DNA of 64,000 nt from Saururus chinensis (Eukaryota; Streptophyta; Magnoliopsida; Piperales; Saururaceae), in assembly GCA_035235625.1 (NCBI GenBank), contig CP141143.1, positions 29,088,592 to 29,152,591 of the forward strand, written 5' to 3'. Of the stretch, positions 48,818-59,325 are shown piece by piece. Under the pieces are notes generated by a model. That model was not told where the DNA came from and did not search any database. It was given only the letters and a program-made list of their open reading frames with translations. Numbering within the stretch: the stretch's first letter is position 1; each line of letters opens with the position of its first letter. Both the position numbers and the translations under genes were made by a program.

Positions 48818-48910
48818 CTCGTGAGAGAGGAAGTAGCTAGTAATGGCACAGGTGACGTTATTCACGCCCAACAAGCGCCGAACATCTATTAATCTATCCG
48901 TAGATATTCC
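48818..48910 (-). pseudogene. Single exon of a CLU/REC-like (clustered mitochondria family) gene
   Basis: Exactly 93 bases between a clean acceptor (AATGTGCAG) and donor (GTAAGCA). They encode [19 protein letters not shown] and then [12 protein letters not shown]. This matches the N-terminal segment of plant REC/FMT-type clustered-mitochondria proteins, cytosolic proteins acting in chloroplast coverage or mitochondrial distribution. No neighbouring exon of that gene was found. It precedes carboxypeptidase and BLOS2 exons on the same strand, so a captured exon is more likely than a host gene. Confidence 0.75.
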
Positions 48911-48936
48911 CTGCACATTGTTTATTCACACGCACA

Positions 48937-50924
48937 CAGTAAAACACATCAGATTACCTGACCACATGCCTTATGCGTAATATTTTTGGCCAACAAAAGT
49001 GAGAAGCTCCTAGCTAATTATTTTGTTTCAAGTTGCAAATCTGCTTTGTGATGACCAAAGCAAGGATGAAGAAAGACAAAACGTATTGAGTTACACTGCA
49101 CACAACTTTCAGAAATCTGTTGAACCAACCAAGAATTGTATTTTAGCAGATTATGTCCATCTTTTCTTGTTCAGTCTCGTCCAAGCATGATAATATTCAG
49201 TGCCACAAACACAGTATTGGAATGGCTAGAGGAGACAGGAATTTTCAGACCAATCGGAATAACTAAAGAGGGGACTGCCATTACCGTGCTGAGAGATTCG
49301 AAATGGTGAGATTGCAAAAAAGAGCAGCTGCTTCGATCAGCTCAGGTGGAAATAGATAGAACAAAAGTGGCTCCTTTTTCCCTTTCCTTTCAATGCGTTA
49401 CAAAATCCTCCTATGCACATATGGAAATCACAGGCGCCATACCAAAATAGCCAGTTCCGCTTTACCTCCAATCATCAACACTCCACCAATTCCGCTTCCA
49501 TCATTGCCTCAACCAATCCCCGAGCTCTAAATTCTAGCAATAAACCCTAAACAGGAAGAAAAGCAAACAGGAAAAGAAAAATCCAAGTGCTCCAAATTCC
49601 CTTCACCGCTGCAAATTCCGCCTCAGAAGCATCCCCAAACTTCGAAACGGGAGCTTGCAACGCAATGCAGGACCAAATCCCAAGCCTCCAGAAATGCCGG
49701 AGAAAGATCCGCCAAATGCCGGCCGTTTCCCGCGTTTCAGAGCTCGTTCGGCCCGCCTCGACGAGGAGACTGTGGGAATGTGGAGCCGGCTCAGAAATGG
49801 GCCAAGGTTCCGAGGCCTATCGAGGATTCCTCCACTGCAGCGGCGTATTGAGAGATTGGAATGAAAGATGTGGAAGCGGAACACCAGACAACTACGGCTA
49901 CAGTAAGGAACTCGGGCGGGCGCAGGAGGTGGATTCGAGTTTGGGAGGCGAGAAGAAAAATCGAAAAGCGGGTCTTTTCGGGCCCCCGCGGTGGAGCCCG
50001 AGCCCGAGCCCGGTTTATTTTATGAGAGCCAGATAACAGCCCGTTCGAATCTGTTTATACGGGCTCGGGCCGGGCTGGTCAAACGGGCTCAGAGCCCATT
50101 TGCCAGCCCCCTATTGGGAGTCAAACTCTAAACCTTCATGGCAATATGCAACCAAAGATTTACTCCCTCACTCCCATAGTTATCCATAAAAATTGTGATA
50201 TCTAAGGAACCAATTTATTAACCTTTTTATTCTATCCACTAACACTTTTTACCCTATCTACAAATAATATTTGTATGAAAGTTCTATCGTTTTCAAATCA
50301 AGACAATTAATATAAAAAGGAAGGAATATATTGGATAAGTGGAAAGAAAGAAATTCACACAAAAATATGTTTATAGTAATGTTTCCCACCGCGAATCCAC
50401 CAATAACTTATCCTTACAACTTCCACTAATCTTTTGGTAGTTATCCATTAACCACATGCATCATCATTGATTTAAAGGGAATACAACAAAAATGTCCAAG
50501 CTTATAATTGACTCAATTATACGTATTGCTTAGATTCAAATCCTCTCATAGAAGGGCTCTAGGTGGCTCTCTAAATGACTCGCACGGTCTGTTTTTCTGT
50601 CAAAGAGATGCCTTAAGATTATAGTCTTGTAGATGAAAAAAGGTAAAGTACTATATGACTCTCATAGATTGTAAAAGCACAAGCTTGTAATCTTTAACTA
50701 TTTGAACTTCTCCAAATGAACCCATTTTCAAATTCTCAAAATATCTCCCCTTGTTTTCCCTCAACCTTTTCAAGGACTCTAATGAGTGTTGGCAAATGGG
50801 ACAATATGCGAGTGCTCACTATATATATGTGAGTGTGCGAGTTTTCATGGCATGTGTAGCTATCATGAAGCACTAATGATGGGTCGCACGTTCGCCCAGG
50901 TATGGAGCTCACACGTTGAGAATA
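48937..50924. other. Region including a GC-rich patch, no gene assigned
   Basis: AT-rich flank followed by a GC-rich patch at about 49580-50110. The plus-strand frame 49587-50036 (149 codons) and its overlaps have no similarity I recognise. The patch could be the promoter or 5' leader of the captured antisense exons. Its right edge (GGCTCGGGCCGGGCTGG, near 50065) resembles hAT-type ends. Confidence 0.4.
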
Positions 50925-51155
50925 GTTTTTAATGTTTCACTTTAACAATGAACCTAGCATAAGGAACGCATGAGAACTTTTCATCTATGAGATCAATGAC
51001 GCACATGCTAGTGCACATTAGAACCAATGGTACTTGAGCTAACATGCCCTAGTGTGTGTGTTGTCGATCTCAAATATCAATGGATCACATATGTTTCTTA
51101 TGCATGGATCATTGTCAGATAAGCATAAAAAATTCTTCCCACACATTTGGCATGT
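50925..51155. mobile_element. MITE of the GACAATGA family, copy 3
   Basis: The left end AGTTTTTAATGTTTCACTTT and then AACAATGAACC pairs with the right end, whose reverse complement has GGGAAGAATTTTTTATGCTT and then GACAATGATCC. Inner pairs (AAGGAACGCATGAG with its mirrored GCATAAGAAACATATG) extend it. Non-coding; it shares these motifs with 13275-13513 and 21328-21690. Confidence 0.65.
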
Positions 51156-52430
51156 CCATCGCTGCATTCATCGTGCAAGGGTTGTAATGTTTGAGCTAAG
51201 TTTAGCATTTTCATTTTTATGACAAACTCGCGATCTTAATTCAACATTTGCCAGCCAATTCATTCTTAAATACTTATCTATGCCCTTTGTTATATATTGA
51301 GTTATTAATATATCTATTTATAATAAAAAAATAAATTTATTAATTAATAACTTTATTTGGCTTAATTTTAGTTGAGCATTTAAAAAGTGTCTCAAAAGCT
51401 TATTTCTCTTTTTGATAGTTGTGCATCCTACTATTTAATATAAATTATTAATTTTTAAATAAAACCATTAATATAAAACAAAGAAAGTACTTTATTTTAT
51501 ATTTATCCAACAAGTCCAACACTAATAATCATATCTTCTCATTTTCCTTATTATACTCTAGCAAACCGAATAGTCCACTGATTTACATAATCATTAAAAT
51601 TATTGTTGGGTGGTGTAGTGGAAGCTTGGTGGTGAGCCCGGTTTGTGGATGTGCAAAAAATTTTACCTTTATGTCTTTCTCAAACAATTTACATACAATC
51701 ACATAAACTCATATAAGCAGTAAAACAAGTTCAAATAACTTTAAATTTACAAGAATTAATTATTACTAACCTATAAGCAAGCACGACCTCTTATTTATAT
51801 TAAATATAAATAAGAGAGATTATAATTACCACTTTTGATGAATTCATCCTCTTAAAACCAAAAGAGAAAACCCTTCCTTTTCTTACTAATTTGTTGAGAG
51901 TAATTAACTTTAAAATAAGGCTCCAAAGAAGAGAAAAAAGTAAATAGATTATAAGAGATATTTGAGTGCAAAGCCCGCAAGGAAAAATATCCCTTTACTT
52001 TACTTTGATCACTACGCACCAAACGAGAGAAAAAAAATTGTGTCTTCTCTGGTTCTCGTTGGAGAGGAAGAGACAAAAAAATTGCTATGACCTTTTCTCT
52101 CTTCTACGTTTTTTTATTTCACCGAGGGAGAGGTTCTACCCCTCCTTACATCACCTAGGTGGGATCCACCTAATTACCTTCCCTCTCACATCTCTTTCAA
52201 ATAACTCTCCATTTCTTTTATGTTTTCCAATTTTTGTGGGTACGTCACTCACTACCCAACAATTATTATATATGATGCTGATGTTGATATATCATTCTTG
52301 AAAAAAAATATTTTATTAACATTTGTGTGCCTCGTAACCCGCACATCCACGTAGAGCTATGAACATCATATATAAAAAAAGTAACCATGCAAAGATGATG
52401 AGTTGCCTTTTATATACCATATTCGCAACT
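51156..52430. other. AT-rich region, no gene seen
   Basis: Unrecognised AT-rich sequence. Frames at 51852-52301 show no similarity I can support. It may be further transposon debris. Confidence 0.4.
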
Positions 52431-52438
52431 ATTATGTA

Positions 52439-52475
52439 GCGGGTCGGGGCGGGGGGCGGGGGGGTGGGGCTCTGG
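52439..52475 (+). other. G-rich tract beside the Mutator-like element
   Basis: A run of G-tracts (GGGG, GGGGGG, GGGGGGG and GGGG within about 35 bases) forms a strong candidate for a G-quadruplex. It lies about 20 bp outside the left inverted repeat of the element at 52495. Confidence 0.7.
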
Positions 52476-52494
52476 TCATGGAGCCGGGCGAGGC

Positions 52495-52640
52495 GAATTC
52501 TGATCCCCTGGTGAAGCTTCACCAGCCAACAGCGTAGAAGGGAGTCACATGGTCATGTGATATAAATGGCGTTTGAGAAAAAGCCGTTTGCATATTCCGT
52601 CTTATCACCCTCTTTCTCATTCTCCTATTTCTTTTGTGGG
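52495..52640 (+). repeat. Left terminal inverted repeat of the Mutator-like element
   Basis: Starts GAATTCTGATCCCCTGGTG, comparable with GAAATGTGATTAGCTGGTG of the MITE at 30880. About 115 bases pair with the right repeat with few mismatches and a short gap, extending through the CTTATCACCCTCTTTCTCA segment. Confidence 0.9.
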
Positions 52641-53678
52641 CCTGTATTAAAAAAAACCTTAATTATTCAAGTCTATTCCTTCTCGTACCAAGCTTTTGCA
52701 GCCTCCCTTCTGTTACAAACATTTTTTTTGCAGCCTCCATTAATGAGCCGTCTCTCCAACTCTGCCCCAGGCCATTTGGTTTGACTTTTATTCAAAATAT
52801 ATTATTTTTCTTTTATATTTTATAATTTATTAATTTTTTTTGTCTTTTTTATTTAAAGTATAATTTTTTTTTATAAAAGTATTGAATGGTCTTTCTTTTT
52901 CCACAGAGCATTGAATCGTCCCTCAAGAGTTGAAGTGTCCAAATTTTTTTGAAAGATTAAAACTTGTATGTTATAGTTTGTACTGACTTTAGTTTTTTAC
53001 TATTTTATACACTATTTCATGGAGTATTGAACGTAATTGCCAAAATAGAGTTAAATGCAAGTGCCAAACCGTGAAGTTATTGTGTAGCCCTTCTAAATTA
53101 TTGTTCATTGGAACAGTGAAGCAAGACTGGAGACGCTAAGGTTAGTTTGTCTATCACCATTTTTTAATCCTCTCTGAGTATTATATTTTTGTATTAATTA
53201 CAATAGGTATATTTTTATTATTATTTTATATTTTTTATTATAAAACATAATATATTTATTCAAGATGATTATATGCATATTTTTTATATGTGTTAGAAAG
53301 AAAACTATTTAATTTAGTACATTTAAACACAATAAACCATATGCTTGCATGTGTATATTAGACTCTAAATTACTTATTCTCTTTAGTAGGCCCAACGTCC
53401 CATTTACAAGTACCTTTCAATCGAATAGTTTGTCCAAAAAAGGTATGTTTATATAATTTCCTTGTATACTTATAATTATGATTTTAATTTATGCTAATTA
53501 GTTCATAAAAATAAATATTGTTATGTTAATATCCCTTTAATTCATACAGGTTATTGTACCTTATTATTTCATAACAAACATCATGGATGACAAGGAGTCT
53601 TTTATCCCCATTAACACAAATATAATATCAATATGTTGACTAGATTTTGACTTATTAGGTGAAAATGATGATAGCACT

Positions 53679-55904
53679 TTGAAAGATTGTAATGTTCATG
53701 TGAGGCATAAAGGTGAACCAAGTCGGGTCCATGAAGTTGGTAAAGATTTGGGGGATGAAAATTTCATTTCAAATGATGATGGAACTTTGAAAGATTGTAG
53801 TGCTCATATGAGGGATAAAGGTGAATCAAGTTGGGTCCATGATGGTATGGAATCAGAGAATGATTCAACACATGGAAATAATGATGAAACTTTAAAAGAT
53901 TCTAGTGCACATGTGATGGATAAAGATGAATCAAATTGGGTCCCTGAAATTGGTATGGAATTCGATAATGAACAGAGGCATATGCTTTTTACAATAAATA
54001 TAGTGAAAAGACAGGATTTAGTACTTGAAAAGCATGGGTATCTCGAAACAAGGACAAATTGGTGTGAGTTAGGAAATATTGTTGCTCAAAAGAAGGATTT
54101 AGAATTAATGATAGGCGTTGTCATGTTGTTAAAAATCTGCGTGCATTTACACAAACTAGATGCAACGCACATATTAAACTTGTTCGCCAATCTGATGAAA
54201 AATTTTGTATTACTCAGTTTGTGCCTGCTCATAATCATGGACCCACAACCCCTTCAAAAGTTCACTTTTTAAGGTCTCATAGAAAGTTAACAAAAGCCCA
54301 CATTGCAACTGCAAACCTAACATATAGTTCAGGTATAGCACCTAAAGTAGCTGTTGAATTCATGAGTAGACAAGTTAGTGGTGTGGAAAATCTTGGTTGT
54401 CTTCCTCTAGATTATAGAAACTACTTGAGAACAAAAAGGAAAAAAACAATGTTAAAAGGAGATGCAGGGGCTATAATTGAGTATTTCAAAACAAAACAAT
54501 TGGAAGATCCATTGTTTTTCCATTCTTATCAATTGGATGAAGATGACCTAATCACTAATATATTTTTGGGCTTATTCAAAATCCTTATGTGATTATGCTT
54601 ATTTTGGTGATGCTATATGTTTTGATACAACCTATGGAACAAATCGAGATAGTAGGCCCCTTGGTGTTTTTGTTGGTGTAAATCATCATAGGCAAACAAT
54701 AATTTTTGGAGCATCCCTTTTGTACAGTGAAACTGTAGATTTATTCTCATGGCTATTTGAAACTTTTATTAAGGTAATGTCAGGTAAAAGACCCAAAAGT
54801 ATTTTTACTTATCAATGTGCTGCAATGGCTAGAGCGATATATTTAGTGATTCCATAAGCTCATCATCGTCTTTGCATTTGGCATATATATAAAAATGTGG
54901 CAAAACATCTCTCTAATGTTTACAGTGCTTTTAAAACTTTTAAAGCTGATTTTGGAAGGTGTATATTTGATTTTGAGGAGGAATAAGAATTTTTAACTGC
55001 TTGGGAATACATGATTGATAAATATGAGTTAAGGGATAATGCTTGGATGAAAATTTTATTTAAAGAGAAAGAAAAGTGGGCTTTAGTATTTGGGAGAAAT
55101 ACATTTTGTGCAGACATGAAAACCACCCAAAGAAGTGAAAGTATGAATAGTATCTTAAAGCGCTACCTGAGTTGTAAGCACAATTTACTTAAGTTTTTTA
55201 ACCATTTTGAAAGGGTTGTAGAAGATCGTCGAAGCAATGAATCTGAAGCTAATTTTGGCATGAAAGAAGCAACTCCAAAATTATATGCACCTATTCCTAT
55301 TTTAGAGCATGCTTTTACTGTGTATACGCCAGTTATGTTTGCTATGTTTGAGAAAGAATTTAAGGTTTTTCTAAACTGTGCAATTTATATACATGTTGAG
55401 GAGGGAACAAGAACCGAGTACAAAGTTAGTTTTAATGGAAAATCTCATGAATACACAGTTAAGTATGACTCGTTAGAAGATTCACTTGTATGTAGTTGTA
55501 AAAAATTTGAATTTGTTGGGATCCTATGTGGGCATGCATTGAAGGTTCTCAACTTCAGAAATATGCATCTACTTCCATCTTGATATATTTTAAAGAGTTG
55601 GACAAGGGAGGCTAAAAGTGAAATTGTATTTGATAGTCATCAGCTTAAGAGACAAGTTGATCCTAATGTATCAGTGAGCATACGTTATAATGAGTTGTGT
55701 CGAGACTATGTAAAAATTCTATCAAGGGCTGCAGAGACAGAGGAAGGATATTTGATTGCTGAAGGGTATAAACACAATCTTATGAAAGCCATTGAAGAAA
55801 GCTCAAGTAGAACATCTCATACTACCACCCCAACTATCCCCACACGCATAGAGAATGCACTACATGTTACTAGTGATGAACATAATGGTACTTTGACCAG
55901 ATAA
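53679..55904 (+). pseudogene. FAR1/MULE-type transposase pseudogene
   Basis: An N-terminal acidic region has three imperfect repeats built on TLKDCSAHMRDKGESSWV (53670-53960). Then comes a FAR1-type DNA-binding segment, broken by frameshifts at about 53980-54250 (THILN... in one frame, QTRCNAHIKLV in another). The MULE core includes CFDTTYGTNRDSRPLGVFVG (first Asp), then at about 54800 FTYQCAAMA, where relatives have Asp in place of Tyr. A C-terminal SWIM finger follows, VCSCKKFEFVGILCGHALKVL, near 55490. Stops interrupt near 54857 and 54986. The usual role is binding the element's inverted repeats and catalysing excision. The catalytic substitution and stops make it inactive. Confidence 0.88.
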
Positions 55905-57340
55905 AAAAAATAGCAAAAGGGGTCAAAAAGAGGAAAAAAAATGGTCGTGAGGTTTGTCGTACTAGAAGGATTCAAAGTTGTCTTGATAAAAAAACGTATA
56001 AAAATCGGAGCAAAAAGGCAATTTCATCCAATTTAACCCAATCCACTTCATGCACTTCAGTTATAGAGGTGAAATTCAAACTATATAAATTATTCTTAGA
56101 TATTCTATACTAGTGAACTTTGTTTAAGCTAATACCTATCGATATGTTTATTAGGGAATGCCACATTCAAATGTAATTAATATTAGTCTTCTGAATTCTT
56201 GGCAACATTATACACATGATATTCCTGGTCAAGGTTCTTACACACAATTACTTCAAGTATACTAACTATTTTCTATCATGAATTTTAGCTTTTTCATATA
56301 CACTTAAGTATACTAACTTTGATATTTTCTTAATGTAGCAAGCTTGTGCAAACTCCCATTTATGCCAAACAAATGAAAGTGGCATTTAACCACTCAGGTA
56401 TTATCTCGTATTTAAGGAGCTTTCTTGTATTTCATATATATTTTATACATGTTTTTTTGACACCCCATGCAGGTTAGGCTCCATCCATATCTAGTTGGTG
56501 AGCATGATTATTGAAGAACATGAAGGTTGTGGTGGTTTATTGGGGACATTAACAAAAGTTGATAGGCCAAATTGATGACAATTTTTATTTTTTTATAAGA
56601 TATTTTGTTTAAAATGCTAGCTGAAGAATTTTTTTTTGCTTGACCTTAGAAATTATTAAACTAAAATTGGTGCTCCAAGAAGTTTTCTCAGCATTATAAA
56701 ACTAGGACTGTATGAAGTGCAACACGTTGATGGCAATCCAATTTACAAATCACGTTTTATGGTGATTTACTGTGGAAACCTACCACAAGACCATTATTAA
56801 TTTTTTATAATATTGTATCTGAAAGACTGCTTGAAGGCAACCATCTTGTGGGCTGTGGCTATAATATTCATCTCATGGAAATGTCAAACATGCATCTTAC
56901 TGTTCCCTGAAATTTTATGCTATAGGGTACTTGTTCAATGGCTGGGGTTGTTTGGATATATCTATATATATATATATATATATGGAATAATTTTGGCAGG
57001 AAGACTAAAATCGGAATTCGGTTTAGGCTTGGTAGTAGAATTGCAAGATTCATTCACATGGAGGGGCCATGTAACTTAATACAAAGCCAACGATGATAGA
57101 TGGAAGCGGAATTGATGGAATCTATTCAGTACAAATACAAATTACACGGAATCGAAGGCAAAAGTTGCATATAATCACAAATTTTTAATTGTGACATGTC
57201 ATTATTCAAATAAGAAAAAGGTAATATCAAACGAAATCAAATGGAATTGGGGCAGATTCAATATCCAGACAGAACATCATGCTTGCTCATTACTCTTCCC
57301 CTCTCCACCAGTAGCCTGCATTTATAGCAAACTCATTCTG

Positions 57341-57941
57341 TTAATTCCTTTCAACAGAAAGTCCTGCACATTTTCTATACTTTGGTAGCATATTAAAGCA
57401 AACCTTAGCTTTGGCCTTCTTTCCTTTTGTTTCTGCAACAACCTCAGTTTGGAAATGAAGAAACCTAGCCCCCATAAAGGGTTGTAACGCTTGTGGGATC
57501 TCAATACCATCTTCTCTTTGGTAATTCTCAAGATTACAACATATGGTTCTTTCAATAGCCGTGAGGGTAGAGTTCAACAAATGAGCATATTGCTTCACTT
57601 GTTCGTTACTCTAGTCCAAGAAGGGAGAAAATAAGATTTTGAAGTTAACACATACGCATCAACTTCCATGAGTGGAGGATTTTCCACTTCCAAGAAGAAC
57701 GCTTTCCCATGTACAATAATGTTAATTTGATACTGCATAAAGTTTATCCTGGTCTAAAATTTAATAAAAAATGGTCATCAGGTCAAACACTTACAGAAAA
57801 TCTTAAATAAAAGAAATAAGAAAAAAAGAAAATTCTTACCTTCTTCTGGCCATATCTTATTTCAAGTCTTCTGGATTGGTAGTCAGTGCAATTTGAGCAG
57901 GAAACAAGCACTCTATATGTTTGGGATGCAGGAAACCAGCC
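57341..57941 (-). pseudogene. Captured C-terminal exons of a seryl-tRNA synthetase gene
   Basis: Two minus-strand exons. 57941-57841 encodes [20 protein letters not shown] and then [13 protein letters not shown] before a GTAAGA donor. 57611-57341, after acceptor GGACTAG, encodes SNEQVKQYAHLLNSTLTAIE, then RTICCNLENYQREDGIEIP, then LQPFMGARFLHFQTEV. These are the class II motif-3 region and C-terminus of cytosolic plant SerRS. Splice phase between them is intact. The natural stop after KGKKAKA is lost by a one-base shift, adding about 20 foreign residues. The catalytic N-terminal two thirds are absent. It lies inside the inverted repeats of the Mutator-like element, antisense to its transposase. 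Confidence 0.9.
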
Positions 57942-57944
57942 CAA

Positions 57945-58297
57945 TAAAAGGATACTGTCGAGGTCTGCTATTCCAGTGGAGATAATAGCCCTGCCGCTGG
58001 TCCCATGTTTGACACCAGGGGTGTGTACTGAAGACTGTTAAGATAGGTTCCGAGAGGAACTGCTGACCCTGGCCTGCATGGGAAGAAGTAGCTATTTACT
58101 GCCGCCAAAACCATTTTTTGCGTTACTGAGAGGGCACAGATTGATGAAGCCAATGTATAATAGCAGAACCCCTGCCTCTCATACTTCATACTGTTTCCAA
58201 CACAAGACTCTCTGCAGCTGTTACAGGCAATTACAATTACTTCAGATACAAATATCGTGCAGCAAATACCACTGGAAAGATCAAACACAGTGTGCAA
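57945..58297 (-). other. Unidentified antisense frame between the two captured fragments
   Basis: A minus-strand frame of 109 codons (58297-57968) between the SerRS and NTAN1 pieces, containing CALSVTQKMVLAAVNSYFF. I do not recognise it. It could be a third captured exon or an intron; the short AG-bounded starts near 58277 are compatible with either. Confidence 0.35.
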
Positions 58298-58328
58298 AAA
58301 TACAAGTAAGAAGAAGAAATGACTAACA

Positions 58329-58730
58329 CATGTAGTAGACTCATCTGCTCCAACAAACTTTTGAATGACAGTGAGCGATGATTACCTCAACTAGGTTTGG
58401 GTTGACCATAGCGTATTCTCTTTGAAAAAGGTACACACACTTGAATTGCGATGAATTCAATGTAATGGACTGTTCAGCAGTTGAGAACTTCACCGTTGGT
58501 CTTGCAGCGAACAAATTCGAGGATACAACTAGCAAAGGGTGCTCCAAGAGAACAGCTAAATCGTCTTTCCCCTGCATATCCGAAATTGGAATTAGATGAT
58601 CCTGAATTAAGAAAACCAAGGCAAGCACCAGGGAAACAAATAGATTTGTTCGATTGAAAGGAGAAGCAACAGACAATAATCGAAAATACCTAGCCAATTC
58701 TGAAAGATGAACTCCGCCAACGAAAATCAT
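58329..58730 (-). pseudogene. Captured N-terminal exons of N-terminal asparagine amidohydrolase (NTAN1)
   Basis: Minus-strand start MIFVGGVHLSELAR at 58730, then an intron, then an exon encoding GKDDLAVLLEHPLLVVSSNL and FKCVYLFQREYAMVNPNLVE. After a second short intron (GTAATC...CAAAAG) an exon starts FVGADESTTCV and the similarity ends. Plant NTAN1 deamidates N-terminal Asn to Asp in the N-degron pathway and has this order (MIFVDGV, HP-LV, VYVFQREFA, DEATTCVG). About one third of the protein is present. It lies just inside the right inverted repeat of the Mutator-like element, antisense to its transposase. Confidence 0.8.
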
Positions 58731-58759
58731 GGCTATGAATAGAAGTCAAAATAGACGGG

Positions 58760-58900
58760 AGAGTGAGAAAGAGGGTGATAAAACGGAATAGGCTTAGGAA
58801 GTTATGCAAACGGTGTTTTCTCAAACGCCATTTATATCACGTGACCACGTGACTCCCTTCTACGTGGCTGGCTAGTGAAGTTTCACCAGAGGCGTCTATC
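58760..58900 (-). repeat. Right terminal inverted repeat of the Mutator-like element
   Basis: Reverse complement of the left repeat. Its outer end reads, on the minus strand, CTCTGGTGAAACTTCACTAG. The boundary with the adjacent chromovirus LTR (58897 onward) cannot be set to the base. Confidence 0.88.
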
Positions 58901-59325
58901 ACGGCCCTACCTGATGGAAAGGCTACCGTGCGGCACTTACAAAGCTTTCCACTCAGCAAATAAACCTATCGAATGGAACAAAAGTTCTTGCTTGGCAAGG
59001 CGCTGCGTGAATCACGTGTGAAGGGCCTTACAAAGCAAGAGGTGGGGGGAAAGGGAGTGACACATTGAAAAGAAACAAATAAACACAAGCAAAAAAGTGG
59101 ATTGCATTCACTATCAACGTGTTTACAAAGCAATGACAACCATTCAAACACTACCCTCCCCCTATATAGCATAAGGGATTTTTCAGATATTGCTGGAGTG
59201 GTAGCCAAAGTGGTTCTATAGGCATGGTTACATAAAAGTAAAGGAAAATACATAAAAACATAAAGAAAGACATTAAAAGTTATTTACAATGTATTTACAA
59301 AGGGGTTCGGACCAGGTCCGTAACA
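58897..59325 (-). repeat. 3' LTR of an antisense Ty3/gypsy chromovirus (about 429 bp)
   Basis: On the minus strand it starts TGTTACGGACCTGGTCCG at 59325, right after the polypurine-rich GGGGGAGAA that precedes a 3' LTR. It contains a TATA-like CTATATAGGGGGAGGG near 59160 and ends near 58897 as GGGCCGTGATA, where TGACA would be usual. The paired 5' LTR is outside the window or lost. Confidence 0.75.

Larger units (their letters stand above)
52495..58900 (+). mobile_element. Mutator-like element with long TIRs and captured host gene fragments
   Basis: Inverted repeats of more than 100 bp lie at 52495-52640 and 58760-58900. Left sequence CTGGTGAAGCTTCACCAG, then GTAGAAGGGAGTCAC, then GTGATATAAATGGCGTTTGA recurs in the same order, reverse complemented, at the right. 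Enclosed are a FAR1-type transposase (53679-55904, +) and antisense fragments of seryl-tRNA synthetase and NTAN1. This is the structure of a capture-bearing Mutator-like element with its own transposase. A 9-bp duplication could not be confirmed: the right border runs straight into a chromovirus LTR and may have been altered. The transposase is dead, so the element is now non-autonomous. Confidence 0.88.

Noticed and set aside
49587..50036. 149-codon plus-strand frame
   Set aside because: GC-rich patch with overlapping frames on both strands, no recognised domain and no splice or start context; described as a region only.
38536..50110. hAT element with a proven 8-bp duplication
   Set aside because: No matching octamers were found at the two GC-rich patches; kept only as a hypothesis.
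53679..55904. A domesticated FAR1/FHY3-type host transcription factor
   Set aside because: It has in-frame stops and frameshifts and lies inside terminal inverted repeats, so it is a transposon gene and a dead one.
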